Of a DNA stretch of 64,000 nt, positions 34,268-43,849 are shown piece by piece (within the stretch, counting starts at the first letter, position 1; every line of letters begins with the position of its first letter). Source of the stretch: DASUBV01 sp963822485 (lineage in GTDB: Bacteria; Actinomycetota; Actinomycetes; Streptosporangiales; Streptosporangiaceae); contig CAWGHW010000032.1 of assembly GCA_963822485.1 (NCBI GenBank), positions 35,505 through 99,504 of the forward strand. The letters run 5' to 3'. The notes beneath the pieces are model-generated. The model was not told the DNA's origin, searched no databases, and saw only the letters and a program-made list of their open reading frames with translations. A program made the position numbers and the translations under genes.

Positions 34268-37200
34268 CTACTTGATGGTGTAGCTGTACGGGAAGGCCGC
34301 GACCTCGCTGCCGACGGGCCACTGACCGGGGATCTCGTTGTAGGTCACCCCGCCCGGCGGCACCGACGAGTCATCGAGGTACAGCGTCCCGCTGACCGTC
34401 GAGCCGGCCGCGCCCGACGGCGTGATCGTCACCGGGATGGTGACGCTCTGGCCCGGGTTGACCACGTACGGCGTGAAGCCGGCCGAGGCGTTCAGGCTGC
34501 TCAGCCACATGTCGCCGGTCGGCGAGCTGACCGTGTTGTCGAACGCGGTCGTGATCGCGTTCAGCGACACATTCGCCGTGACGTTCTTGGCCGCGGTGGC
34601 CTCGAAGGGGCCGGTCAGGAACGGCGTGACGTACCAGCTGCCGGCCGGGACGTCCGGTGAATCGAACGCGACGTTGCTCGTGGTGCCGGACGACGAGATC
34701 AGGTCCGGGTCACCGAACGGGTAGGACAGGTCGAAGAACTGGGACTTCGGCGCCGTGACCTGGGCCGTGAGCCGGGTCGTCTCGGACGGGACCAGGTACT
34801 CCGGCACCACGCCCGTGACGTTGGGCAGGGTCAGCGACGACGTGGTCTGCGGGGCCAGGGTCACGCTGGCCTGCTTGTTCAGCCGGGCGTCGATGAAGTA
34901 CGCCTCCGGGGAGGGGCCGTGGTTGGTGATCCGCACGTGCGCGGTGACCGGCTGGCCGGCGGCCAGCTGGCTGCTGGCCGAGTCGGGCAGGCCGACCGTA
35001 CGGGCCCCGGCCGGGAGGTCGTTGATGGTGACCCGGAAGGGCTGCGCCACTGCGGTGCCGGACACCGTGTTGTAGAAGTCGACGATCAGCGTCCACAGTC
35101 CCGGCGCCGGGCCGAGCACGTGCAGCTGAGTGCCCTTTTCCGGCTGGAGCGTGCCGCTGCCGCCCGGGGTCGTGGCCTGCAGGCCGTTGACCGCGGTGGA
35201 GGCGGCCAGGCCGGACGGGCTGACCAGCTCGGCGAGCATGGTGTTGCCCGCGCTGCCGGTCTGGACGCTGACGTTCAGCGCCTTGTCCCCGGCCGGGATC
35301 CGCATCTGGTAGTAGACCGTCTGCCCGGTGTTGGACGCGCGGCCGTTGCCGCCGGTCAGCGTGCCGGTGAAGCCGTACGCCGGGTTCGGCGCCGGGACCA
35401 GCGAGCGCAGCGTGACCGGCACCGACGTCACCGTGGTGAACGCGGGGCCGGAGGCCGAGCTGTGCAGGATCAGCGAGCCGGCCTGGTCACCGGGCCGCGA
35501 CGGCGTGGCGACGGTCAGCCCGATGGTCCTGGACGCGCCCGGCGCGAGCGTGACCGAGCTGGCCGACAGGTGACCGAGCTGGCGCCAGGTAGCCGTGCTG
35601 GCCTGGAACGCGGCCGGCACCGAGGAGGCGGTGGAGGAGGTGGAGACCAGCGCCGTCCACTGGCCCGGCGCGGGGTCGGCGACCTGGGCGTTGCCGTAGT
35701 TGCCGACGCCCTGGGGCAGGTTGAACTCGGCCAGGTCGCCGTTGGGGGCGATCAGGCTGAGGTCCACGACCCCGACCAGGGACACCGAGGCGTTCAGCCG
35801 CGCCTGGCCCGGCGCCACGTTGAAGGTGACCGCCTGGCTGTAGCCCGCCGCCTGGGTCAGCGACAGGGACTTGGTGGACACCGGGTGGTAGGCCGACAGC
35901 GTGCGGCTGGACACGCCCACGTGCACGCTGCCCTGGCCGTCGTTGGTGAGGGTCTCGGACAGGTGCTCGGTGGTGCCGGTCGCGCCGACCGCGTTGAGCT
36001 GGGTCGCGCTGTCCAGCACGGCGTGCCCGGCCTTGGCCGAGGTGCCGCCGGGGTAGGACCTGGCCGCCAGCACGGCCGCGTAGGCATCCAGGATGCCGGC
36101 GCCCTGCTGGTCGCCCGGAGCGTCGATGTTCTGCGCCGTCGACACGATGATCCGCTTGACCACCGCCGGCGACGGGCTCTGGCCGTGGTGCGCCTCGCGG
36201 TAGGCCTGGATGACCAGCGCGGCCGTGCCCGCGGTCAGCGGGGCCGCCTCGCTGGTGCCGCCGGACAGCTCCACCGAGGCGGGCTGGCCGGAGAAGTTGG
36301 TGCACGCGAACCACCGGGCCGGGTTGGGCGTGCACAGCGCCCAGTTCAGGTCGCCGGGCGCGACCACGTCCACCGTGGACCCGTCCTGGGCGAAGCCGCC
36401 CGAGCTCAGGCCGCTGATGTTGTTGTCGATCCAGCCCTTGACGCCCGGCGCGGTGATGCCGCCGATGCCGCTCTGCGCGTAGCCCCGGTAGGTGGTCGAC
36501 GCGCCGGCCGAGATCACGGCCGGGTCGGTGCCGGGGGAGCCGATGGTGTTGGTGACGCCGGCGTCGCCGGTGGACACCGAGATGGTCACGCCGGCCTTGG
36601 CCGCCGCGTCATCGGCCTGCCGGACCAGGTCCAGGCTGGCGGTGTCCGGGAACGGGTTGTCGCCGAACGACTCGTTCAGCACGTTGACGTGGTCGTGGTT
36701 GACCGCGTAGTTGATCGCCTCGAGGAACACCGAGTTGAAGGCCACGTTGGCGGAGCCGAACACGTTCAGCCCGACCAGGCTGGCGCCGGGGGCGACGCCG
36801 AGCACCCGGATGTCGCACGGGGTGCTGAGGCCCACGCCGTAGCCGGCCACGTTGTAGACGTGGCGGCCCTGCGCGGCGATGGAGCTGGAGTCCAGGAAGG
36901 CCTCGCCGCCGCTCGGTCGGCGCGGTGGTGCCCGTCCCGCTGAAGTCCTGGTTGTCGACGAAGACGTGCTGGCCGTTGGCCCGGATGAAGTCCGGGTTGT
37001 CGGGGTCCACGCCGTCGGCGATGTAGCCGACCTTCACGCCCTTGCCGGTGTAGCCCAGGCCCTGGGCGGACGGGCCGCCGGACTGGGTGGCGGCGTGAAT
37101 GTTCGTCAGCGCCTCGGGGTCCAGCTGGACCTGGCCCTTGGCCGGGCAGGCGCCGGGCAGTGGCTTCAGCGCGTGCGGCGCCGCCGCCTTGCGGATGGCC

Positions 37201-37637
37201 TTGGCGATGGGGCTGGCGGCCAGCGGGATCGGCCGGTCGGGGATGACCTCCCGGACCGCCGAATTGGCGGCCAGCAGCTTGGCCTCACCCGGCGACACGG
37301 TCGCGGAAATGGCGTTGACCAGCGAGAAGCTCTTCACGTTGCGGGCGTGGGTGGCGGTCAGGCTGGACCGGACCTGGCCCTGCACCGAGTGCACCGCCGA
37401 GCTGCGCCGGGCCGCGTTGCCGGGCGTGTCCGGCAGGCCGGCGACCTGGTTCTTGAAGACGATGATCACCTTGTCGGTGACGTTGCGCGACAGCGCCCGG
37501 GCTTGCGCGGCGGTCAGTGCCGCTCGCGCGCTGTGGGCCCCTGGTGCCTGGGTCGCGGCTTGCGCCGTGGCCGACAATGCCACCAGCAGGACGGGTGTGG
37601 TGATCGCGACGCTGCGCAGCAAACCCGTATGTCTCAT
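34268..37637 (-). CDS. Large secreted S8 (subtilisin-like) serine peptidase, one frame break
   Basis: About 1120 aa when two frames are joined. The first (37637 to ~36915) has a signal peptide, a propeptide (VTDKVIIVFKNQ) and the Asp motif VKVGYIADGVDPDNPDF. A one-base shift at ~36915 joins DFSGTGTTAPTE to GEAFLDSSSIAAQGRHVYNV (the likely catalytic His) and on to the frame starting at 36850. The Ser is in LSGGTSEAAPLTAG. About 500 residues of beta-sandwich-like repeats follow, ending SYTIK with no sorting signal. It likely degrades extracellular protein; the tail may bind substrate. Confidence 0.85.
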
Positions 37638-37825
37638 GTGCCTCTTTCCTCACGCAACTGGCCCCTGGCCTGCCTGAACCTCGACCATTAGTACAGCCAT
37701 GTGCATAGGCTCACAAGCCCCGCCGTTCTAACGGTCTGGTACCAAGTCCCTACAGATTGCCTGAAAGCGCAGGCCAGAGAAGCTTGGCCGCGCGGTCGGG
37801 CCCGGCTGCGCAGGGTGATCATGGT

Positions 37826-37893
37826 CGTGGATGTCCCGCTGGCAACACGGGAGTGTGTGTGTAGTCGGGGGTGTGGGTGACGGGACATCCACG
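37826..37893. repeat. Dispersed palindrome, A-type (copy 6)
   Basis: Arms CGTGGATGTCCCG (37826-37838) and CGGGACATCCACG (37881-37893) enclose a 42-nt loop containing a GTGTGTGTGT run. The outer stem is conserved while the inner part differs from other copies. Confidence 0.75.
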
Positions 37894-38020
37894 GGCGGGG
37901 CGGGCCAGTGCGAGCTCAGCCCGCGGCCTCGCACGCCCCTGAGGCACCGTCGGCCCCCGTGATCCCGCCTGTATCCCCAAGGACCGGCCAGATCCCGGCT
38001 TTCGGTCCGCCGTAAGGCAG

Positions 38021-38081
38021 CGTTCATGAGCACGCGGACTTTTCAGTCATAATGACTGAAAAGTCCGCGTGCTCATGAACG
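38021..38081. repeat. 61-bp perfect palindrome
   Basis: 30-bp arms, the left beginning CGTTCATGAGCACGCGGACT (38021-38050), and the exact complement (38052-38081) around one central base. The inner part is A/T-rich (TTTTCAGTCAT/ATGACTGAAAA), unlike its surroundings. It does not share sequence with the other palindromes. Confidence 0.93.
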
Positions 38082-38130
38082 GAAGCCTGCGCCCGGCGTC
38101 CTGCTCGCTGGCCGAACCGGCCTGGCCGGT

Positions 38131-38151
38131 CGTGGGTGTCCCGTTGCCTAC
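38131..38151. repeat. Half-copy of the dispersed palindrome, G-type (copy 7)
   Basis: CGTGGGTGTCCCGTTGCCTA followed by C, the left arm of the family, with no matching right arm within the next 200 bp. It may be a truncated element. Confidence 0.6.
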
Positions 38152-38210
38152 ACCACTTCAGGCTCAACCATCCCCATGGCCGCACGGCTCTGGCCAGCAC
38201 GTTCGCGGGG

Positions 38211-39386
38211 TCAGCTGCCGTCGGGCCAGCCGCCGCGGTGCAGCACCATCGGGTGGTGCGGCAGTGCCCCGGCCGGGTCGCGGGCCACGGCCTGGGCCTG
38301 GCTGAGGTACGGGCGCTGGGCCCGCCAGCTGCCCGGCGGCGGGTGCAGGCCGGCGCTCATCAGCGGCGACCCGTCGTCGCCGGGCCGGGTCAGCAGGTCG
38401 TGCAGGGCCGCCGCCAGCCCGTCGATCTCGGCCGCGCCGAACCGCCCGGCCCAGTCCGCCTCGACCGCGGCCAGCCGTCGCTGGCTGCCCTGCCGGGCCT
38501 GCAGGCCGCGCGGCGTGAGCCGCACGATCTGGCCGCGGGCGCCGGCCGGATCGGGCTCGGTCACGGCCAGGCCGCTGCGGGTCAGCAGCCCCGCGGTCAT
38601 GCTGATGGCCTCCCTGGACACCCCGGCCCGGCCGGGCAGGTCACGCAGCGCCGCGCCCTGCTCGTCCAGCACGCGCAGCGTGTTGGCGCTGACCGTGAGC
38701 GACAGCCGGGCGTCCTGCTCGTAGTCCAGGGTGAAGGCCAGCAGCACCCGGGATAGCAGCACCGACAGGTCGCAGGCGTCCCGGCCGGCTTCCCGCACCC
38801 GGTCGCTGAGCGCCGGGGCCCTGGCGAACATGCCCTGCGCCACCCCCGGCAGGTACCAGGGCAGGTCTCGCCCGAGCCGGCCGGCCAGCCCGTCCAGCCG
38901 GCCGCGCAGCGCGCCGACCGCCTCGGCGCCGAACCGGCCGCGCCAGCGGCCCTCGATCTCGGCCGCCAGCGGGGCCCAGACCCGCTGCGCGTGGCGGCCG
39001 CCGCGGGCCGGGCGCACGACCGGGTCCGTGCCGTCGTCAGCGTTGCCCTCGTCGATGGTGATGTAGCCCCAGCGCCGCAGGCCGGCCAGGTTGGTGATGG
39101 CGGCCAGGCCCGCCAGGTCGCTCATCGGCACGCCGCCGGGGTCGACGAACCGCATGAAGTTGGCCCACATCGGCAGCGACACCAGCCACGGGCCGCGCTG
39201 TGCCTCGCCCGTCCGCGCGGCGTCGGCCCGGCCCATGGTGGTCCGGTGCACCATCCGCTGCTCGGCCTCGTTGTCGAACTCGATGGTGAAGGCGACCAGC
39301 ACCTGGGACAGCAGGGTCGGCAGCGGCGGGGTCGGCAGCGGCAGGGTTGGCAGCGACGGGGCCGGCGGCGGCGGGCGGTCGGGCAC
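38211..39386 (-). CDS. Duplicated MarR-like winged-helix protein
   Basis: 391 aa with GTG start. It appears built of two similar halves: residues ~26-165 (LSQVLVAFTIEFDNEAEQRM ... DLAGLAAITNLAGLRRWGYI) and ~210-345 (LSRVLLAFTLDYEQDARLSL ... DLPGRAGVSREAISMTAGLL). Each half has a helix-turn-helix-like segment followed by a wing and a helical WxGRFGAE/AE stretch. The second half is the better MarR match (RGQIVRLTPRGLQARQGSQR). A Pro-rich N-terminus precedes. Such two-headed regulators resemble a covalent MarR dimer. No target is evident; the Lrp gene upstream is on the same strand. Confidence 0.65.
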   Translation of the reverse strand: MPDRPPPPAPSLPTLPLPTPPLPTLLSQVLVAFTIEFDNEAEQRMVHRTTMGRADAARTGEAQRGPWLVSLPMWANFMRFVDPGGVPMSDLAGLAAITNLAGLRRWGYITIDEGNADDGTDPVVRPARGGRHAQRVWAPLAAEIEGRWRGRFGAEAVGALRGRLDGLAGRLGRDLPWYLPGVAQGMFARAPALSDRVREAGRDACDLSVLLSRVLLAFTLDYEQDARLSLTVSANTLRVLDEQGAALRDLPGRAGVSREAISMTAGLLTRSGLAVTEPDPAGARGQIVRLTPRGLQARQGSQRRLAAVEADWAGRFGAAEIDGLAAALHDLLTRPGDDGSPLMSAGLHPPPGSWRAQRPYLSQAQAVARDPAGALPHHPMVLHRGGWPDGS

Positions 39387-39396
39387 GCGACTGACC

Positions 39397-39912
39397 CTAG
39401 CCGGACGGTGACGGGCCCGGCGGGCCCGGCGGGCCCGGCGGCGGCTCGGTCGGCCCGAGCGGCAGCGGCGACGGCGGCTTGACCTCCTCCAGGCGCAGGT
39501 AGGTGGTCAGCCGCCCGGCGCCGCGGGTGGCCAGCCGGGACAGCACGCGCTGCAGCTCGTGCACGTCGCGGGCCACGATCGTCACCAGGTAGTCCATCTC
39601 GCCGGTGATGTTGTCGGCCGAGATGACCTGGGGCAGCGCCCGCAGCAGGTCCTCGAACGCGCGGACCGAGCGCGGATCGTGGCGCGAGGTGGTGGCGGTC
39701 ACGTAGACGTGCAGCGGGAAGCCGGCCTCGGCCGGGTCGAGCCGGGCGGCGATGATCCGGATGACCCCGGACTCCTTCAGCCGCCGCACCCGGTGCAGCG
39801 TCGCCGCAGGCGAGAGCCCGGCCACCCGAGCCAGTTCTACGTTGGTGCGGTCGGCGTCAGCTTGCAGCGCGGTAAGCAGTTTGATGTCAACTTCATCAAG
39901 TGAAACGGCCAT
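39397..39912 (-). CDS. Lrp/AsnC-family transcriptional regulator
   Basis: 171 aa. N-terminal helix-turn-helix (VDIKLLTALQADADRTNVEL, GLSPAATLHRVRRLKESGVI) and a C-terminal RAM ligand domain (HVYVTATTSRHDPRSV, ADNITGEMDYLVTIVARDVH). The last ~20 residues are Pro/Gly-rich and beyond the domain. These regulators often control a divergent amino-acid or metabolite transporter, here the EamA gene. The shared promoter region is strikingly A/T-rich. Confidence 0.93.
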   Translation of the reverse strand: MAVSLDEVDIKLLTALQADADRTNVELARVAGLSPAATLHRVRRLKESGVIRIIAARLDPAEAGFPLHVYVTATTSRHDPRSVRAFEDLLRALPQVISADNITGEMDYLVTIVARDVHELQRVLSRLATRGAGRLTTYLRLEEVKPPSPLPLGPTEPPPGPPGPPGPSPSG

Positions 39913-39935
39913 GTTAGTTAATATAATTTAGCCAG
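39911..39935. promoter_or_regulatory. A/T-rich Lrp-eamA divergent promoter/operator
   Basis: ATGTTAGTTAATATAATTTA (39911-39930) is by far the most A/T-rich stretch in this part of the window. It includes TATAAT (39922-39927) facing the transporter gene and overlaps the Lrp start codon. It is a good candidate -10 box and Lrp-type binding site. Confidence 0.45.
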
Positions 39936-39982
39936 AGCCGCCAGGCGAGCAATCTGTCCGGTTTGGTCAGCACACTGGAAGC

Positions 39983-40987
39983 ATGAACTTCGACCGTCGT
40001 GCTGTCGCGGCCCTGGCCGCCGCCGGAATCCTGTGGGGGTGCACTGTGCCCGCCACCAAGCTCGCCGTGCACTATCTCGCGCCCGGCTGGCTGACCATCG
40101 TCCGCTTCGGCCTGGCCGCCGCCATCCTGCTGGTCGCCCGCCGCAAGCACCTGCGGGCGGCCTGCAGTCCGGCCGTGCTGGCCTGGGGCGCTGCCGGCTA
40201 CGGCGGGACGATCTTCATGCAGAACGCGGGCGTCATGCGGACCAGCGTCAGCCACGCCGCGCTGCTGGTGGGCGCGACCCCGGTGCTGGTGGCGGTCATC
40301 TCGGCGGCCTGGTTCCGCACCGTGGCCCGGCCGATGGCCTGGGCCGGCTACGCCGTGTCGCTGGCCGGCGTGGTGCTGATCGCCGGGTCCGGCGCCCAGG
40401 GCAGCGCGAGCATGACCGGCGACGGCCTGGTCCTGCTGTCGCTGCTGGTGTCGGCCTCGTTCACCGTGGCCCAGACCAGGCTGCTGCCCGGCCGGGACCC
40501 GATCGCGGTAACGGCGGTGCAGTTCGCGGCGGCCACCCTGGCCATGCTGCCGCTGGCGGCGCTGACCGAGCCGCTGCCGCACGCGGCGACGGTGCGCGCC
40601 GGGCTGCCGGTCCTGCTCGGCCTGGCCCTGTTCACGATCGCGCCGTTCACGCTGTTCGCCTTCGGCCAGTCGCGGGTGTCGGCCGCGGCCGCGGCGCCGT
40701 TCCTCAACCTGGAGCCGCTGGTCGGCACGGCCATCGGGGTGGCCGCCTTCGGCGACCCGTTCGGCCTGGCCCAGCTGGCCGGCGCGGCGGCCATCGTGGC
40801 CGGCATCGCGGTCAGCAGCCTGCCCGGTCGTAAGCCCGCGACGGCTGCGACGGCCGCGACGGCCGCGGCGGCTGACCTGGAGACCGCTGAGCTGGCCGCG
40901 GCGGAGCTCACCACCGCCGGGCTGGTGACGGCCGAGCTGCTCCCGGCCGGGGCGGCGGCGGAAGCGGCCGCCGGCTCAGGGGCGGTA
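39983..40987 (+). CDS. EamA/DMT-family transporter
   Basis: Ten predicted TM helices in two EamA repeats, from MNFDRRAVAALAAAGILWGC to LAQLAGAAAIVAGIAVSSLPG (about residue 285); these 10-TM carriers export amino acids, purines or drugs. After an Ala/Thr/Glu-rich tail the frame continues to 41605 antisense to the epimerase gene, which is almost certainly not real. A +1 shift in the GC repeats (about 40850-40960) would reach a TAG at ~40985, and I end the gene there as an estimate. Divergent from the Lrp gene, its likely regulator. Confidence 0.8.
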
Positions 40988-41956
40988 GCCGGCGATGAGC
41001 TTGTCCATGAGCGCGTCGGCGCGGGCGTCGACCTGCTGCCGCGCCGGGTCCTCGTCGTACCAGGCGACGATCTCCCTGGCGCCCTGCTCGAACGGGATGA
41101 CCGGCCGGAAGTCCGGCACCACCCCGCGCACCTTGGTGTTGTCGAACACCAGCGAGTGCGCCTTATCACCGATCAGGCTGGCGCCCCAGTCCGGGTCGGC
41201 GGCCGCGATGGCGTCCGACGGCACGTGCACGATGTCGGCGCTCGCCCCGGCCGCCGCGGCCAGCGCCGCCGTGATCTGGTTCCAGGTGAGTACGTCGTCC
41301 GAGGTGATGTGGAACGCCTCGCCGACCGTGCGCGGGTGACCGAGCAGCGGCACGAAGCCGCGGGCGAAGTCCGCGTGATGGGTCAGCGTCCACAGCGAGG
41401 TGCCGTCCCCGTGCACCACCACCGGGCGGCCCTGCCGCATCCGGGCCAGCGCGGTCCAGCCGCCGTCGAGGGGGATGAGGGTCTTGTCGTAAGTATGCGA
41501 CGGGCGCACGATCGTCGCCGGGAAGCCCTCGTCCCGGTAGGCGGCGGTGAGCAGGTCCTCGCAGGCGATCTTGTCGCGGGAGTACCGCCAGAACGGGTTG
41601 CGTAGCGGCGTCGACTCCGTCACCGGCAGCCGGGACGGCGGGGTCTGGTAGGCCGACGCCGAGCTGATGAACACGTACTGGCCGGTCCGGCCGCGGAACA
41701 GGTCCAGGTCCGTGCGCACGTGCTCGGGCGTGAAGGCGACCCAGTCCACCACGGCGTCGAACTCGCGGCCGCCGAGCGCCGCCGCGGCCGCCGCCGGGTC
41801 GCGGATGTCGGCCCGCAGCACGGTGGCCTCGGCCGGCAGCGGCCGGCTGGTGCTGCTGCCCCGGTTCAGCACCGTCAGGTCGATGCCGCGCTGCACGGCC
41901 AGGGCCGAGCACGCCGAGCTGATCACGCCACTGCCGCCGATAAACAAGACCCGCAT
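40976..41956 (-). CDS. NAD-dependent epimerase/dehydratase (extended SDR)
   Basis: Start ATG 41956 (a GTG at 41965 is possible). 326 aa with the Rossmann motif LFIGGSGVISSACSALAVQ, DAVVDWVAF, Ser in FISSASAYQ, and a Tyr-x3-Lys pair in FWRYSRDKIACED. The pattern IVRPSHTYDKTLIPL resembles plant/bacterial SDRs of the CSP41/GDP-sugar reductase type. Its stop region overlaps the C-terminal end of the EamA gene by about 10 bp. Substrate unknown; a nucleotide sugar is likely. Confidence 0.87.
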   Translation of the reverse strand: MRVLFIGGSGVISSACSALAVQRGIDLTVLNRGSSTSRPLPAEATVLRADIRDPAAAAAALGGREFDAVVDWVAFTPEHVRTDLDLFRGRTGQYVFISSASAYQTPPSRLPVTESTPLRNPFWRYSRDKIACEDLLTAAYRDEGFPATIVRPSHTYDKTLIPLDGGWTALARMRQGRPVVVHGDGTSLWTLTHHADFARGFVPLLGHPRTVGEAFHITSDDVLTWNQITAALAAAAGASADIVHVPSDAIAAADPDWGASLIGDKAHSLVFDNTKVRGVVPDFRPVIPFEQGAREIVAWYDEDPARQQVDARADALMDKLIAGYRP

Positions 41957-42016
41957 GGCCGTCACGCTATTAGCGCCCGCGCGGCTGCCCGCGGCCGGCC
42001 CCCGTCGCTGGCCCGG

Positions 42017-43849
42017 CTAGCCGTCGCAGCGGCGGCGGACCAGGGTGAAGCTCTCGAACTCGGTGTAGTCCGGCGTCGGCGCGCCCGGCTGGCCGGTGGC
42101 CGGGTTGACCGGATCCGCGCCGACCGCGTGGAAGTAGCGCACCGTGATGCTGGTCATCCCCCCGCGCACCTCGCCGGGGTGCACGTCGAACACCGCGATC
42201 CCGTAGCCGGTGCTGGTGTCCCGCATGGCCGACCAGGTGGCGTCCTCCAGGGCGTCGGCGCCGGCCCGGGCGAACACGCCCGGCGTCGAGGTCGCGGCGG
42301 GCCGGTTCGGGCGGGTGAACACCTTGGCCTGGCGCAGGCCGTCGGACTGGTCGATCCCGTAGGAGTCCAGCGGGGCGTCGGTGCCGCCGCCGCCCAGGAT
42401 CAGGTGGACGGTGCCCTGGCTGGTGTCGACCACGCTGCTGTCGGTCGTGGTCACCGGGTGCGGGCGCAGCGTCTGCACCGGCGCGCCGGTCACCGCGTCC
42501 CGGCCGGCCATGCTGTCCGAGCCGCGCACCGGGAAGGACCGCTCGTAGTCATGGTCGTGCCCGCACAGCACCAGGTCGACCTGGTACCGGTCGAACAGCG
42601 GCAGCCAGGCCTCGCGGATGCCCAGGTCCGAGCCGTTCCCGGTGGCCGAGGAGGACGTCGCGTCCTGGTGCATCGCCGCGATGATCCAGTCGATGGAGCG
42701 ATCGGCCCGCGCGGCCGCGAGCGTCCGCTCCAGCCAGGCGGTCTGCGCTCCGCCCGAGTAACCCCGGATGTAGAACGAGGTGCCCGCCGGGATGGCCGGG
42801 TTACCGGTGCCGGCCGCCGGGGTCAGGGGCTGCGGCCCGGCCACGAACGCGCCCGCGTCCTGGTAGACCACGTCGTCGGCGTCGAGCGAGACGAACAGGG
42901 CCGAGCCCACCCGGAAGGCGTACCAGCGGCCGCGGAAGCCCGGCACCCCGTTGTCCGGCAGCGTGTACCGGGTCAGGTAGGAGGTCAGCCCCTGCGGCCC
43001 GTTGTCGAACTCGATCTCGTGGTTGCCCGGGCACGGCATCCAGGCCCGGCGGGCCGCCGAGGCCTGGTTGTTGTTGCCGAAGTCACGCCAGACCTGCGGC
43101 TGCACCGTGGGGTTGAGGTCGGCGTAGCACAGGTCGCCGTTCAGCAGGTGGAACAGCGGCTGGAAGGACTCGACGGCGCCGACCGCGAAGGCGGCCTGGC
43201 CGTAGGACAGCACCCACTCGGTGTTGGGCGTGGCCAGGTCGCCGAAGCTGGTGAACCGGAACCGCTGCCGGCCGCGCGGCGCGGTGCGGAACGTGGCGCT
43301 GAACGGCTCGGCGGCGCCGTCGTTGTCCGCGGTGACCGAGTAGGAGTACTCGGTGCCCGGCGTCAGCCCGGTGACCTGGGCGTGGTAGGTCCAGACCGGC
43401 TCGCCGCTGATGCCGTCGGTGTAACTGCGCAGCACGACCGGCACCATCCGGGGGTGCTCGCCGGGGCCGGCCAGGTGCAGTCGCGGCCTGACGGCCGGCT
43501 CCGGGGAGGCCCAGGACACGGTCATGCTGGTGGCCGGATCGCGGCCCCAGGTCAGGTGGACCTGCTCGGGGGTGCCGTCGGAGGCGGCGGGCTGGTGCTG
43601 CGGGCGAGCGAGGGCCGCGGCGGCGGGCGCCGGGGCGGCGGCCAGCAGGCCGGCCCCGCCGGCCCCGACCAGCACCTGGCGGCGGGACAGCGTGCCGTCC
43701 TCGGCGCCGAGCACCGCGACGGCCGCGGGCGCCTCGCCGGCGGGGGCCGCGGCGGCGGGGGTAGTGGCGGCGGGCGCCGCAGCGGTCACTGCGGCGGTCG
43801 CCGCGTCGGCTGCGGAGTGCGGGGTGACCTCATCCTGGTCGCTAGACAT
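42017..43849 (-). CDS. Tat-exported metallophosphoesterase, purple acid phosphatase-like
   Basis: 610 aa from ATG 43849. After an Ala/Thr-rich leader comes a twin-arginine signal (LSRRQVLVGAGGAGLLAAA), an N-terminal Fn3-like purple acid phosphatase domain (VHLTWGRDPATSMTVSWASP) and a calcineurin-like catalytic domain: FTSFGDLATP, LLNGDLCYAD, PCPGNHEIEF, IIAAMHQ and LCGHDHDYERS, which together supply the two-metal site. It should release phosphate from extracellular esters. The usual phosphate-starvation control is not visible. Intact frame. Confidence 0.92.
   Translation of the reverse strand: MSSDQDEVTPHSAADAATAAVTAAAPAATTPAAAAPAGEAPAAVAVLGAEDGTLSRRQVLVGAGGAGLLAAAPAPAAAALARPQHQPAASDGTPEQVHLTWGRDPATSMTVSWASPEPAVRPRLHLAGPGEHPRMVPVVLRSYTDGISGEPVWTYHAQVTGLTPGTEYSYSVTADNDGAAEPFSATFRTAPRGRQRFRFTSFGDLATPNTEWVLSYGQAAFAVGAVESFQPLFHLLNGDLCYADLNPTVQPQVWRDFGNNNQASAARRAWMPCPGNHEIEFDNGPQGLTSYLTRYTLPDNGVPGFRGRWYAFRVGSALFVSLDADDVVYQDAGAFVAGPQPLTPAAGTGNPAIPAGTSFYIRGYSGGAQTAWLERTLAAARADRSIDWIIAAMHQDATSSSATGNGSDLGIREAWLPLFDRYQVDLVLCGHDHDYERSFPVRGSDSMAGRDAVTGAPVQTLRPHPVTTTDSSVVDTSQGTVHLILGGGGTDAPLDSYGIDQSDGLRQAKVFTRPNRPAATSTPGVFARAGADALEDATWSAMRDTSTGYGIAVFDVHPGEVRGGMTSITVRYFHAVGADPVNPATGQPGAPTPDYTEFESFTLVRRRCDG

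Larger units (their letters stand above)
37638..38210. other. Intergenic region with three palindromic structures
   Basis: 573 bp without a supported gene. It contains palindrome copy 6 (37826-37893), a unique 61-bp perfect palindrome (38021-38081) and a lone left arm of the same family (38131-38151). Confidence 0.6.

Noticed and set aside
34919..36943. Long plus-strand frame opposite the subtilase
   Set aside because: Non-homologous, Arg/Gly/Val-rich translation; the minus strand has the S8 Ser motif.
38021..38081. Palindrome as a transposon end or insertion-sequence remnant
   Set aside because: No transposase gene, target duplication or second copy in the window.
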